From Paramagnetospirillum magneticum AMB-1 (lineage in GTDB: Bacteria > Pseudomonadota > Alphaproteobacteria > Rhodospirillales > Magnetospirillaceae): a stretch of DNA of 64,000 nucleotides. The notes under the pieces are model-generated. The model saw only the letters and a list, made by a program, of their open reading frames with translations. It did no database searches and was not told the origin of the DNA. The translations under genes and the position numbers were made by a program. Shown here piece after piece: positions 34,897 through 53,952 of this stretch; position 1 is the first letter of the stretch, and each line of letters opens with the position of its first letter. The DNA lies in assembly GCF_000009985.1 (NCBI RefSeq), contig NC_007626.1, forward strand, positions 3,341,943-3,405,942. Direction: 5' to 3'.

Positions 34897-35205
34897 TTAG
34901 AGCTTGATCTCGACGTCGACACCAGCGGCCAGGTCGAGCTTCATCAGCGCGTCCACGGTCTGCGGGGTCGGGTCGACGATATCCAAAAGCCGCTTGTGAG
35001 TCCGAATTTCGAACTGCTCGCGCGACTTCTTGTCGATGTGCGGGCTACGGTTCACGGTGAACTTCTCGATCCGCGAGGGAAGCGGGATCGGACCGCGCAC
35101 CTGCGCCCCGGTCCTCTTGGCGGTGTTGACGATCTCGCGGGTGGACTGGTCCAGCACGCGGTGATCGAACGCCTTGAGGCGGATGCGGATGTTCTGGCTT
35201 TCCAT
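34897..35205 (-). CDS. rpsJ: 30S ribosomal protein S10 (NusE)
   Basis: 102 residues from the ATG at 35205 (MESQNIRIRLKAFDHRVLDQ). The frame is open 35 codons upstream but that stretch is leader sequence. RTGAQVRGPIPLP and RSPHIDKKSREQFEIRTHKR are typical. It also acts as NusE in antitermination with NusB and NusG. It is the first gene of the S10 operon. Confidence 0.97.
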   Translation of the reverse strand: MESQNIRIRLKAFDHRVLDQSTREIVNTAKRTGAQVRGPIPLPSRIEKFTVNRSPHIDKKSREQFEIRTHKRLLDIVDPTPQTVDALMKLDLAAGVDVEIKL

Positions 35206-35231
35206 GTTCAAGTCATCCGTCAAATCGGAAA

Positions 35232-35250
35232 GGCGCCCCGTCGGGGCGCC
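35232..35250 (-). promoter_or_regulatory. Hairpin in the S10 operon leader
   Basis: GGCGCCCCG and CGGGGCGCC are perfect 9-bp arms around one base (in RNA, about 7-8 bp with a small loop), followed on the minus strand by TTTCC. It lies 27 bp upstream of the rpsJ ATG in a leader of about 137 nt. It could be an attenuator or a protein-binding site. The T-run is short. Confidence 0.5.
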
Positions 35251-35348
35251 GATCGGTGAAAACAGTAAATTCAAAGAGCCTCCCGCAGTCAGCTGCGATG
35301 CCAGTGGCAAAGCCGCTCTTACGGAATGAGGCCGAAGCCGAAGGCAGC

Positions 35349-35377
35349 CTTATACAGAGAGTCGCCTGGGGTGGCAA
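35349..35377 (-). promoter_or_regulatory. Promoter of the S10 operon
   Basis: On the minus strand TTGCCA (35377-35372), a 17-bp spacer and TATAAG (35354-35349). The same hexamers, spacing and TCTGTATAAGGC context occur upstream of tRNA-Trp/secE at 55430-55458, which supports both calls. Confidence 0.7.
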
Positions 35378-35429
35378 GGCTGATTCGACTCGTTTGGCGG
35401 GGCGGGCCGAGATTCATTCCGGCCTCCCC

Positions 35430-35472
35430 AAAAAGAGGAAAGGGCGCCCGGTTTTACCCGGACGCCCTTCCC
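35430..35472 (-). terminator. Terminator of the str operon after tuf
   Basis: On the minus strand GGGAAGGGCGTCCGG and CCGGGCGCCCTTTCC pair with one mismatch around GTAAAA, followed by TCTTTTTGG. It lies about 20 bp beyond the tuf stop and separates the str operon from the S10 promoter. Confidence 0.75.
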
Positions 35473-35490
35473 GAAACAGAAGTCCGAAGA

Positions 35491-36681
<1,191 letters not shown>

Positions 36682-36713
36682 CGTTTCTTACTCCGTCCTC
36701 GATAGGTGTCAGA

Positions 36714-38798
<2,085 letters not shown>

Positions 38799-38816
38799 GT
38801 TGGTCTCGCTCTCCAG

Positions 38817-39287
38817 TTACCAGCGGTAATGGGAGAAGGCCTTGTTGGCCTCCGCCATACGGTGGGTGTCTTCGCGCTTCTTGACGGCGGCGCCACGATT
38901 GTTGGCGGCGTCCAGCAGCTCACCGGACAGGCGGTCGATCATGGTGGTCTCGGAACGCTTGCGCGAGTAATCGATCAGCCAGCGGATGGCCAGGGCCTGC
39001 CGGCGATCGGAGCGCACTTCGACGGGCACCTGGTAGGTGGCACCGCCGACGCGACGCGAGCGGACTTCCAGGGCCGGCTTCACGTTGTCGAGGGCTTCGT
39101 GGAACACCTTCAGCGGGTCCTGGCCGGTCTTGGCCTGGATCTTGTCCAGGGCGCCGTAGACGATGGCTTCGGCGGCGGACTTTTTGCCGTCGAGCATCAG
39201 GCAGTTCATGAACTTGGCGACGACATAGTCGTGAAACTTGGCGTCGGGGGTGATTTCGCGCTTCTCAGCGGCGTGACGACGAGACAT
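38817..39287 (-). CDS. rpsG: 30S ribosomal protein S7
   Basis: 156 residues. MSRRHAAEKREITPDAKFHD starts the protein, and RSRRVGGATYQVPVEVRSDRRQALAIRWL is the conserved core (ends RSRRVGG and AIRWL). It nucleates 30S head assembly and contacts E-site tRNA. In E. coli it represses the str operon. Confidence 0.98.
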   Translation of the reverse strand: MSRRHAAEKREITPDAKFHDYVVAKFMNCLMLDGKKSAAEAIVYGALDKIQAKTGQDPLKVFHEALDNVKPALEVRSRRVGGATYQVPVEVRSDRRQALAIRWLIDYSRKRSETTMIDRLSGELLDAANNRGAAVKKREDTHRMAEANKAFSHYRW

Positions 39288-39299
39288 CTGATGAACTCC

Positions 39300-39671
39300 T
39301 TACTTCGGACGCTTCGCGCCGTACTTCGAACGACGCTGACGGCGATCCTTGACGCCCTGGGTATCCAGCGTGCCGCGGATGATGTGGTAGCGGACACCCG
39401 GCAAGTCCTTCACACGACCGCCACGGATCATCACCACCGAGTGTTCCTGAAGGTTGTGACCTTCGCCCGGAATGTACGAGGTAACCTCGAAACCGTTGGT
39501 CAGGCGCACACGGGCGACCTTACGAAGCGCCGAGTTCGGCTTCTTCGGAGTGGTCGTGTACACGCGAGTGCAAACGCCGCGCTTCTGCGGGCAGGCCTCC
39601 ATGGCGGGGACCTTGTTGCGCGCCGCCACAGGCTGGCGCGGCTTACGGATCAATTGATTGATCGTGGGCAT
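39300..39671 (-). CDS. rpsL: 30S ribosomal protein S12
   Basis: 123 residues. The decoding-site loops TTTPKKPNSALRKVARV and GGRVKDLPGVRYHIIRG are intact. Lysines at the classic streptomycin positions are retained (sensitive-type sequence). It is the first gene of the str operon. The transcript leader upstream is about 180 nt and contains two hairpins with T-tracts. Confidence 0.98.
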   Translation of the reverse strand: MPTINQLIRKPRQPVAARNKVPAMEACPQKRGVCTRVYTTTPKKPNSALRKVARVRLTNGFEVTSYIPGEGHNLQEHSVVMIRGGRVKDLPGVRYHIIRGTLDTQGVKDRRQRRSKYGAKRPK

Positions 39672-39713
39672 TCAGTCACTTTCCCTTCACACAGGTCCCT
39701 TGACGAAAACCAG

Positions 39714-39748
39714 AAAAAAACCCGCCGGCAGTTCCCCGCCGGGGTTTT
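39714..39748 (-). terminator. Terminator-like hairpin in the rpsL leader (candidate attenuator)
   Basis: On the minus strand AAAACCCCGGC (39748-39738) pairs with GCCGGCGGGTTTT (39729-39717) with two bulges, immediately followed by more T (seven in total, 39720-39714). It is 42 bp upstream of the rpsL ATG and well downstream of the promoter, so it lies inside the transcript. No minus-strand gene ends nearby that would need a terminator. Confidence 0.55.
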
Positions 39749-39800
39749 CTTGGGGTTCAGTCGCCGACCTGTTCGGCGTTGTCATCAGTGTTTCGCAAGC

Positions 39801-39848
39801 CTCGGGACAACGAAAACCGTCCAGGCGGACGGATACCGGTCCCCCGAG
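39801..39848 (-). promoter_or_regulatory. Structured 5' leader element of the str operon
   Basis: Outer arms CTCGGG(GG)AC (39848-39839) and GTCCCGAG (39808-39801) enclose a perfect inner hairpin CCGTCC-GCCT-GGACGG (39832-39817) followed by TTTT. The predicted start site (about 39850) is directly at the outer stem. This looks like a cis-regulatory RNA of an r-protein operon. Ligand or protein is unknown. Confidence 0.45.
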
Positions 39849-39856
39849 AAGCGCGC

Positions 39857-39885
39857 ATCCTATTTATCCGCCCGCCCCCCGTCAA
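39857..39885 (-). promoter_or_regulatory. Promoter of the str operon
   Basis: On the minus strand TTGACG (39885-39880), a 17-bp spacer and TAGGAT (39862-39857). It gives a start near 39850 and a leader of about 180 nt to rpsL. Confidence 0.65.
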
Positions 39886-39990
39886 GCGAAAGAGTCGGGA
39901 CATTTCCCCTTCCAAATTCAATCGCCGCGAGTCGATTCTTGGTAACCTTTCCATGCTATGGTGAGGGTGGTTTGGACTCCGAGGCTCGCC

Positions 39991-40947
39991 ATGCAGACCC
40001 CGACCGCCGAGATGACAGGTTCGCTTTCCATCGAGACCCCCGCCCGCCCGGGGCGTGTCGTCTCTGGAATCAAGGAGGCCGCCGACAGCACGGGCGTGTC
40101 CTTCGGCTACCTCCTGGCTCAGGCCACCCAGGAAAGCGGGCTGGATCCCCAGGCCCGCAACACCAAGTCCTCGGCGTCGGGCCTGTTCCAGTTCACCGCC
40201 GGAACCTGGCTGGACATGGTCAAGCGCCATGGCGCCGAGCACGGCCTGAACGATGCGGCCGAGGCCATCGTCAAGGGCGCAGACGGTCGCCTGGATGTGG
40301 CTGACAAGTCCCTGAAGAAGGCCATTCTCGACCTGCGCAAAGACCCCAAGCTGTCCTCCCTGATGGCCGCCGAATTCGCCAAGGACAACGCCAAGACCCT
40401 GGAAAAGCGCCTGGGCCGCGAGGCCACCGCCTCGGACCTCTACCTCGCCCACTTCCTGGGCGCCGCCGGCGCCGCCCGGGTGATCGAGGGCATGGAGGAC
40501 AACCCGAAGCATTCGGCCCGCCACCTGCTGCCCGATGCCGCCCGGGCCAACCCGGAAGTGTTCCGCAAAGCTCACACCGTGGCGGGTCTTTATAAAAGTG
40601 TGCAGGCCCGCTTCAAGAGCGCGCTGGGCAACGACGCCGCCGCCGCCCATCAGCCCGCCGTCGATACTGGCAATCCGCAGCTGGCGGCCCTGCGCCCCGT
40701 AGCCCGGCCCGAGGCCCCTCCCCCGTCGACCCCGACCGAGGCCGCGCTCACCCAGGTGGTGCAGGCGGTGGCCCCGGTCACCCAGGCGGCGGTGCGCAGC
40801 GTGTCGGCCGCCGACTTCGCCACTGCGCTGCAGCCGGACAGCCCGTTCTTCCCCGCCGCCATTCCCTCCGCCCCCACGGGCAAGAGCCCGCAGACCGTCA
40901 GCCTGCGCGACATCGTGGAATCCATCAAGGCGGGAGGAGAAGTCTAA
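39991..40947 (+). CDS. Lytic-transglycosylase-like protein
   Basis: 318 residues from the ATG at 39991 (GAGG six bases upstream). The ATG at 39958 is in frame but lacks a site. Residues about 25-180 resemble an SLT/lysozyme-like domain: LLAQATQESGLDPQAR with the candidate catalytic glutamate, ASGLFQFTAGTWLDMVKRHG, and ASDLYLAHFLGAAGAARVI. The C-terminal third is Pro/Ala-rich and low complexity. I see no signal peptide, which is odd for a peptidoglycan enzyme. Flagellar or type-III-like export is possible. It stands alone between the str operon and a repeat region. Confidence 0.75.
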   Translation: MQTPTAEMTGSLSIETPARPGRVVSGIKEAADSTGVSFGYLLAQATQESGLDPQARNTKSSASGLFQFTAGTWLDMVKRHGAEHGLNDAAEAIVKGADGRLDVADKSLKKAILDLRKDPKLSSLMAAEFAKDNAKTLEKRLGREATASDLYLAHFLGAAGAARVIEGMEDNPKHSARHLLPDAARANPEVFRKAHTVAGLYKSVQARFKSALGNDAAAAHQPAVDTGNPQLAALRPVARPEAPPPSTPTEAALTQVVQAVAPVTQAAVRSVSAADFATALQPDSPFFPAAIPSAPTGKSPQTVSLRDIVESIKAGGEV

Positions 40948-40960
40948 GGCGGGTTGCCGC

Positions 40961-40987
40961 CCGGGGCGATGCCCCGGCCCCCCTTTT
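40961..40987 (+). terminator. Terminator after the transglycosylase gene
   Basis: CCGGGGC-GAT-GCCCCGG followed by CCCCCTTTTGATTTT, 14 bp beyond the stop codon. Confidence 0.6.
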
Positions 40988-41014
40988 GATTTTATGAATA
41001 AATAATGGAGAGGT

Positions 41015-41059
41015 TTGGAGACCTGGTCTCCAAGCGGGGTCGGGGCGGCAGCCCCGCTT
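41015..41059. repeat. Nested inverted repeats, candidate dispersed intergenic element
   Basis: TTGGAGACC-T-GGTCTCCAA (41015-41033) is a perfect 9-bp palindrome. It is followed by AAGCGGGG (41032-41039) pairing with CCCCGCTT (41052-41059). With the preceding CCGGGGC hairpin, the 126-bp gap between the convergent genes is almost wholly inverted repeat. It can end transcripts on either strand. It resembles REP-type elements, but no second copy lies in this window. Confidence 0.5.
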
Positions 41060-41073
41060 AGCCCCACATGAAC

Positions 41074-41481
41074 CTAAAATACCCGCCAGGAATGACTGAA
41101 CGCCGCCGTCAGTCCCATGCCGGCCAGCCACAGGGGAACGGGTAGAGCGAGGACGGGCAGATACCAGCCACATTCGCGATAGGTCAGGCGATCCACGATC
41201 GAGGCCTTCCCCACCAGGCGCAGACCGGCGGGATTGACCCATTCATAATGCGTGGTTCGCAGCCGCAGCCCCAGATCGAGCAATCCGATCACACCCGGCC
41301 CCATGGCGGCGGCGACCGTGGCGGCCACGGGCCAGGGCGGGCCCAGGGTCCAGACCAGCCCGAAGATGGTCGCGAAATAGACAATCACCAGGGGCATCCA
41401 TTTGGGAAGCCCCAGTCCCAGCGGCCCCAGGGGCAGGACGATGAAGGAATCGTCGCGCCCCACGCGCTTGGCGGCCGTCAC
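41074..41481 (-). CDS. Small integral membrane protein
   Basis: 135 residues from a GTG that overlaps the protease stop (GTGA at 41478-41481). It has roughly three or four hydrophobic segments (WMPLVIVYFATIFGLVWTLG, VAATVAAAMGPGVIGLLDLGL, LPVLALPVPLWLAGMGLTAAF given in part). No family was recognised. Tight coupling to the secreted protease suggests a membrane partner or regulator of it. Confidence 0.65.
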   Translation of the reverse strand: MTAAKRVGRDDSFIVLPLGPLGLGLPKWMPLVIVYFATIFGLVWTLGPPWPVAATVAAAMGPGVIGLLDLGLRLRTTHYEWVNPAGLRLVGKASIVDRLTYRECGWYLPVLALPVPLWLAGMGLTAAFSHSWRVF

Positions 41482-42890
41482 CGGAAGAAATCCTCGGCGG
41501 CGATGGCGAAGTTGAGTCCGTCGGCGTCGCGGATGTGAAAGGTGGTAATGCCCACCAGATTGCCCGCCGAGTCGAACAGCCCTCCCCCCGAGGACCCCTG
41601 GGAAATGGGGGCCGTGGTCTGGACGTAGCGCAGGCCCTTGATGGTCCGCAGTCCCGAGACCAGGCCTTGGCCCAAGGTCGCCTCCAGTCCTTTGGGCGCG
41701 CCGATGGAATAGACCGTCTCGCCCACCCGCAGATCCTCCCAGGCGCGAATTCCCGGGACAGCCGACAGACGCCCGGGCGAAACGGTCATCAGGCAGCGGT
41801 CGGTGGCCTCGTCCCCGCCCGATGGCGTCGCCCGCATGGTCTGCCCGCCCTGGCGCAGCAGAATCACCGACATCTCGTCGATGACGTGGCAATTGGTCAC
41901 CACGGTGCGTTCATCCATGGCCACCGCCGACCCGAAACGGCCCTTTTTGGCCCTCAGTTCGTCTTCGGTGCGGGCGGCGATCACCACATAGACCGACCGG
42001 CCCACCGTGGCGAACACGTCCTCGGCCCCCAGGCGCGACCGGCCCGCCGGCCGCTGCAACGACGCGGCAAGCGGCCGCCAGTCCGGCAGCTTGGCCGCGG
42101 CGCCGGAGCCCAGCCCGACCGGCGTCACGCCGATGGCTGGAGGCGCCTCCACCGGCCCCTGACGCTCGGGCATCCGACCGGGCTTCCACGCCGCCGCCGA
42201 CTCCTCCACCCGCCCCCGCAGGTCCGACGCCAGATTGTGGGCCAGCTCCTGCCGCAGGAAGTAGGCCTCGCTGGTGCAATCGCGATAGTGAAAGCGGTTC
42301 TCGAACAGGGGGTGATCCTCGGGCGGCGGCTCGTTTCGTCCCGCCAGCCCCGCCACATTGGCCCAATAGAGGGCTTGCGAGCGGTTCTTCTCGACCCAGC
42401 CGCCCCGGTCGTGGCCATGGGCGAGGCGCAACTGGGCTAGACAATTGCCCTCGGCCGCCAGGCCGTTGTACAGGTCGGCGGCGAGGCCGGGCTCCTCCCC
42501 TTCCGCCAGGACGGCCCGCACCAGCCGAGCCCACTGGGCTCCGCCCGCCACCGCCTTGGCCAGATAGGTCCTGGCCTTGGCCAGATCCTTGGGCGTGCCG
42601 CGGCCATACCAGTGGGCATCGAACAGACGACGCAACGCCAGACCGTCTCCTGCGGCGGCGGCCTGCTCCCACCAGGACAAAGCCGTGGCGGGATCGTAAT
42701 GGCGCTGGGTGGGATCGCCCATCACATCGCCCAACATCCGGGCGGCAACGGAATCGCCGGCGGCGGCGGCGGTGGAGCATTGGGCCAGTTCGGCAGTGGA
42801 CGACGGGCGCGCCAAACAGGCCGCCTGGACGGGCAACGCGCCGCCCATGGCGATCAGCATCGCCATCGTCTTGCCCCACCGCGAGCTCAT
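41478..42890 (-). CDS. Secreted trypsin-like serine protease with Sel1-like repeats
   Basis: 470 residues from the ATG at 42890 (AAGGGAG upstream). The longer frame lacks one. A signal peptide (SSRWGKTMAMLIAMGGALPVQA then ACLA) is followed by Sel1-like repeats at about 25-180 (SWWEQAAAAGDGLALRRLF, AKARTYLAKAVAGGAQWARL). Then comes a chymotrypsin-fold domain with VVTNCHVID (His335) and QGSSGGGLFDSAG (Ser434), and an acidic residue in TDRCLM as a possible third member. No PDZ domain is present, unlike DegP. It is likely periplasmic. Confidence 0.82.
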   Translation of the reverse strand: MSSRWGKTMAMLIAMGGALPVQAACLARPSSTAELAQCSTAAAAGDSVAARMLGDVMGDPTQRHYDPATALSWWEQAAAAGDGLALRRLFDAHWYGRGTPKDLAKARTYLAKAVAGGAQWARLVRAVLAEGEEPGLAADLYNGLAAEGNCLAQLRLAHGHDRGGWVEKNRSQALYWANVAGLAGRNEPPPEDHPLFENRFHYRDCTSEAYFLRQELAHNLASDLRGRVEESAAAWKPGRMPERQGPVEAPPAIGVTPVGLGSGAAAKLPDWRPLAASLQRPAGRSRLGAEDVFATVGRSVYVVIAARTEDELRAKKGRFGSAVAMDERTVVTNCHVIDEMSVILLRQGGQTMRATPSGGDEATDRCLMTVSPGRLSAVPGIRAWEDLRVGETVYSIGAPKGLEATLGQGLVSGLRTIKGLRYVQTTAPISQGSSGGGLFDSAGNLVGITTFHIRDADGLNFAIAAEDFFR

Positions 42891-42993
42891 GGCTTCTCCC
42901 TTGACGCTCCACCCGGGTTGTGGCGCCCCGGGATTTACAAGGAAGATGATAGCGCCTTGGCCGCTTAAGGTCTTCACCCTATTTAGAAACGTC

Positions 42994-43034
42994 AAAAAAA
43001 GTCATCCCCGCCTCCTTTTCAGGAAGCGGGGATG
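42994..43034 (-). terminator. Terminator of the rpoBC operon
   Basis: CATCCCCGC and GCGGGGATG are perfect 9-bp arms around TTCCTGAAAAGGAG, followed on the minus strand by ACTTTTTTT. It is 27 bp beyond the rpoC stop. Confidence 0.85.
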
Positions 43035-43060
43035 CTACCGTTACCAGTCTCCAGCGCGCC

Positions 43061-47551
<4,491 letters not shown>

Positions 47552-47624
47552 CGACAAACTCCCGTGTGACCTTTGAGGGCGGCGGGGGAAGAGAAGCTTC
47601 CCCCGCGCCGGGTCCGTAAAATGC

Positions 47625-51800
<4,176 letters not shown>

Positions 51801-51889
51801 TGCCGCTCCTCGTCCTCTTCGTGGGGTTTAGCCCAACAAATCTCGTCCTGCCCGGGGACCGCCCGGGATGCCCCCTGCGGGGCCCCACC

Positions 51890-51920
51890 CCTTACGGGTG
51901 GGTTTTGACCACCCGTAAGG
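51890..51920 (-). repeat. Second hairpin in the rplL-rpoB gap
   Basis: CCTTACGGGTGG (51890-51901) and CCACCCGTAAGG (51909-51920) are perfect 12-bp arms around a 7-base loop. It is a candidate RNase processing site or attenuator part between rplL and rpoB. Further GC-rich inverted repeats continue to about 51850. Confidence 0.6.
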
Positions 51921-51941
51921 ATGATCGGTAAAGCGCCAGAA

Positions 51942-51972
51942 GGCCGGGATGCGAAAAAACCGCATCCCGGCC
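51942..51972 (-). terminator. Attenuator-like hairpin after rplL
   Basis: GGCCGGGATGCG (51942-51953) and CGCATCCCGGCC (51961-51972) are perfect 12-bp arms. On the minus strand the loop is GTTTTTT and the stem is followed by TTCTGGCGCTTT, so there is no full T-tract. A partial terminator at this place is known in E. coli and sets the ratio of L7/L12 to polymerase mRNA. The same role is inferred here. Confidence 0.65.
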
Positions 51973-51997
51973 CCTGGATAAACACCAGAAGGCGTTC

Positions 51998-52372
51998 TTA
52001 CTTGACCTGCACCTTGGCGCCGGCCTCTTCCAGAACCTTCTTGATCTTCTCGGCTTCGTCCTTGCTGACGCCGTCCTTGACGGACTTCGGAGCGGCCTCG
52101 ACCAGATCCTTGGCTTCCTTCAGGCCCAGGCCGGTGATGGCGCGGACTTCCTTGATGACGTTGATCTTCTTCTCACCGGCATCGGTGAGGATCACGTCGA
52201 ACTCGGTCTGCTCTTCGGCAGCCGGAGCAGCGGCGCCGGCGGCCACGGCGGCCACGGCAACCGGAGCGGCGGCGGAAACGCCCCACTTCTCTTCCAGCAG
52301 CTTCGAGAGCTCGGCGGCCTCGAGAACGGTCAGGGCGGACAGGTCGTCAACCAACTTGGCAAGATCAGCCAT
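51998..52372 (-). CDS. rplL: 50S ribosomal protein L7/L12
   Basis: 124 residues. It has an N-terminal dimerisation helix pair ([25 protein letters not shown], ends LVDDLS and EEKWG), an Ala/Val-rich hinge ([20 protein letters not shown]) and a C-terminal domain ([23 protein letters not shown] in part). It forms the stalk that recruits translation factors. Confidence 0.98.
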
Positions 52373-52421
52373 TTAAAACACTCCTAGTAAAAGCTTGAAG
52401 CTTGGGATTGGGTCAAAAATC

Positions 52422-52937
52422 TCACGCGGCGTCCTTGTCCGCCTTGGCCTTCAGGACGCGAGCCAACTGGCCCGCGGGCGCCTGAAGAACGCCGGCGATA
52501 CGGGTAGCCGGGGTCGAGAGCATGCCGAGAAGCTTGCCACGCAGCTCGTCCAGGGACGGCAGGGTGGCCAGCGCCTTGACGCCGTTGACGTCCAGGCGCA
52601 GCGAGCCCAGCGATCCACCGAGGATCTTGAGCTTGTCGTTAGCCTTGGCGTAATCGGCAACGACCTTGGCGGCGGCAACCGGATCGCGCGAAACGGCGAT
52701 GGCGGTCGGACCGACGAAAAGATCGGCGATGCTTTCAAACTCGGTACCCGCAAGGGCGAGCTTGGTGAGACGATTCTTGGTCACTTTGAAGCTGGCACCG
52801 GCCGCCCGCATCTTCCCGCGCAGATCCGTCATTTCGGCAACCGTCAAACCCGAATAATGGGTGACGACCACCAGCCCGACGTCTCCGAGCGTTCCCTGCA
52901 GCGAGCCGACCCACTCTGTCTTCTGTGTCCGGTCCAC
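52422..52937 (-). CDS. rplJ: 50S ribosomal protein L10
   Basis: 171 residues from the GTG at 52937 (GGAG six bases upstream). The frame is open further, but DRTQKTEWVGSLQGTLG is the expected N-terminus and the upstream part is the L10 leader. LRGKMRAAGASFKVTKNRL and FVGPTAIAVSRDPVAAAK are typical. L10 anchors the L7/L12 stalk and represses its own operon by binding the leader. Confidence 0.95.
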   Translation of the reverse strand: MDRTQKTEWVGSLQGTLGDVGLVVVTHYSGLTVAEMTDLRGKMRAAGASFKVTKNRLTKLALAGTEFESIADLFVGPTAIAVSRDPVAAAKVVADYAKANDKLKILGGSLGSLRLDVNGVKALATLPSLDELRGKLLGMLSTPATRIAGVLQAPAGQLARVLKAKADKDAA

Positions 52938-53049
52938 TTTCGTCTCCAAACATAGAGCCGAAACGTCCCCGCCATCATGGCGGCTGGTTCCGGTCCATTG
53001 CCCATGGCCCTGTCGGACGGCATTGCCGCCCGGCAAAGCCGGTGGCCTG

Positions 53050-53172
53050 TCCCAGAAGCTTCAAGCCGTGCCGGGCCCCTTTGGGGGGAACGGCAAACGT
53101 CTTCTTGACCTCTGTCTGCGCAGGCGGGAAATCCCTTCAAGCCCCTGTAAGGGGGCACCTACGGTCTCGGAC
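53050..53172 (-). ncRNA. L10 (rplJ) leader RNA
   Basis: The 318-bp gap between rplA and rplJ contains on the minus strand GAGACCGTAGGTGCC, then GGGGCTTGAAGGGATTTCC and CGCCTGCGCAGACAGAGG, the conserved order of bacterial L10 leaders (family knowledge). It is the site where the L10-L12 complex binds to repress translation. The boundaries are approximate. A covariance search with the Rfam L10_leader model would settle it. Confidence 0.65.
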
Positions 53173-53255
53173 AGGATGGAAGCCCCCTTGATAAGGAGAC
53201 TTCCGCCTTCTCCCCTCCCCCTCGCGGGGGACGGGAAACTCTTGCCCCCCAGCCT

Positions 53256-53948
53256 TTAGGCCAGGGTGGCGACGTCGAGCTTAACGCCCGGGCCCATGGT
53301 CGAGCTCAGCGACACCTTCTTGAGATAGGTGCCCTTGGCGCCCTGGGGCTTCGCCTTGGTGATGGCATCGACGAACGCCTTGACGTTCTCGGCCAGCTTC
53401 TCTTCCGAGAACGAGGCCTTGCCGATGCCGGCGTGAACGATACCGGCCTTCTCGACGCGGAACTGGACCTGACCGGCCTTGGCGGCACGGACGGCTTCCG
53501 TCACGTTGGCGGTCACGGTACCCAGCTTCGGGTTCGGCATCAGGCCGCGCGGACCCAGCACCTTGCCGAGACGCCCCACCAGACCCATCAGGTCGGGGGT
53601 GGCGATGACGCGGTCGAAATCCATGTTGCCGGCGTTGCAGGCGTCGAACAGGTCCTGCTCGCCGACGATGTCGGCGCCGGCCTTGCGGGCCTCCTCGGCC
53701 TTGTCGCCCTTGGCGAACACGGCGACGCGGACGGTCTTTCCGGTGCCGTGGGGCAGTTCGACCACGCCACGGACCATCTGGTCGGCGTGACGGGGGTCGA
53801 CACCCAGGTTCAGGGCGATCTCGATGGTCTCATCGAACTTGGCGACGGCGCGGGTCTTGATGGCCTTCACCGCATCGGCGAGGCTGTAGAACTTGTCGCG
53901 GTCGATATCGGCATAGGCCGACTTCAGGCGCTTTCCTTCGCGAGCCAT
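53256..53948 (-). CDS. rplA: 50S ribosomal protein L1
   Basis: 230 residues. MAREGKRLKSAYADIDRDKF at the start, RHADQMVRGVVELPHGTGK and LGKVLGPRGLMPNPKLGTVT follow. It forms the mobile L1 stalk at the E site. In E. coli it represses the L11 operon. It starts 4 bp after rplK. Confidence 0.98.
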   Translation of the reverse strand: MAREGKRLKSAYADIDRDKFYSLADAVKAIKTRAVAKFDETIEIALNLGVDPRHADQMVRGVVELPHGTGKTVRVAVFAKGDKAEEARKAGADIVGEQDLFDACNAGNMDFDRVIATPDLMGLVGRLGKVLGPRGLMPNPKLGTVTANVTEAVRAAKAGQVQFRVEKAGIVHAGIGKASFSEEKLAENVKAFVDAITKAKPQGAKGTYLKKVSLSSTMGPGVKLDVATLA

Positions 53949-53952
53949 GTGC

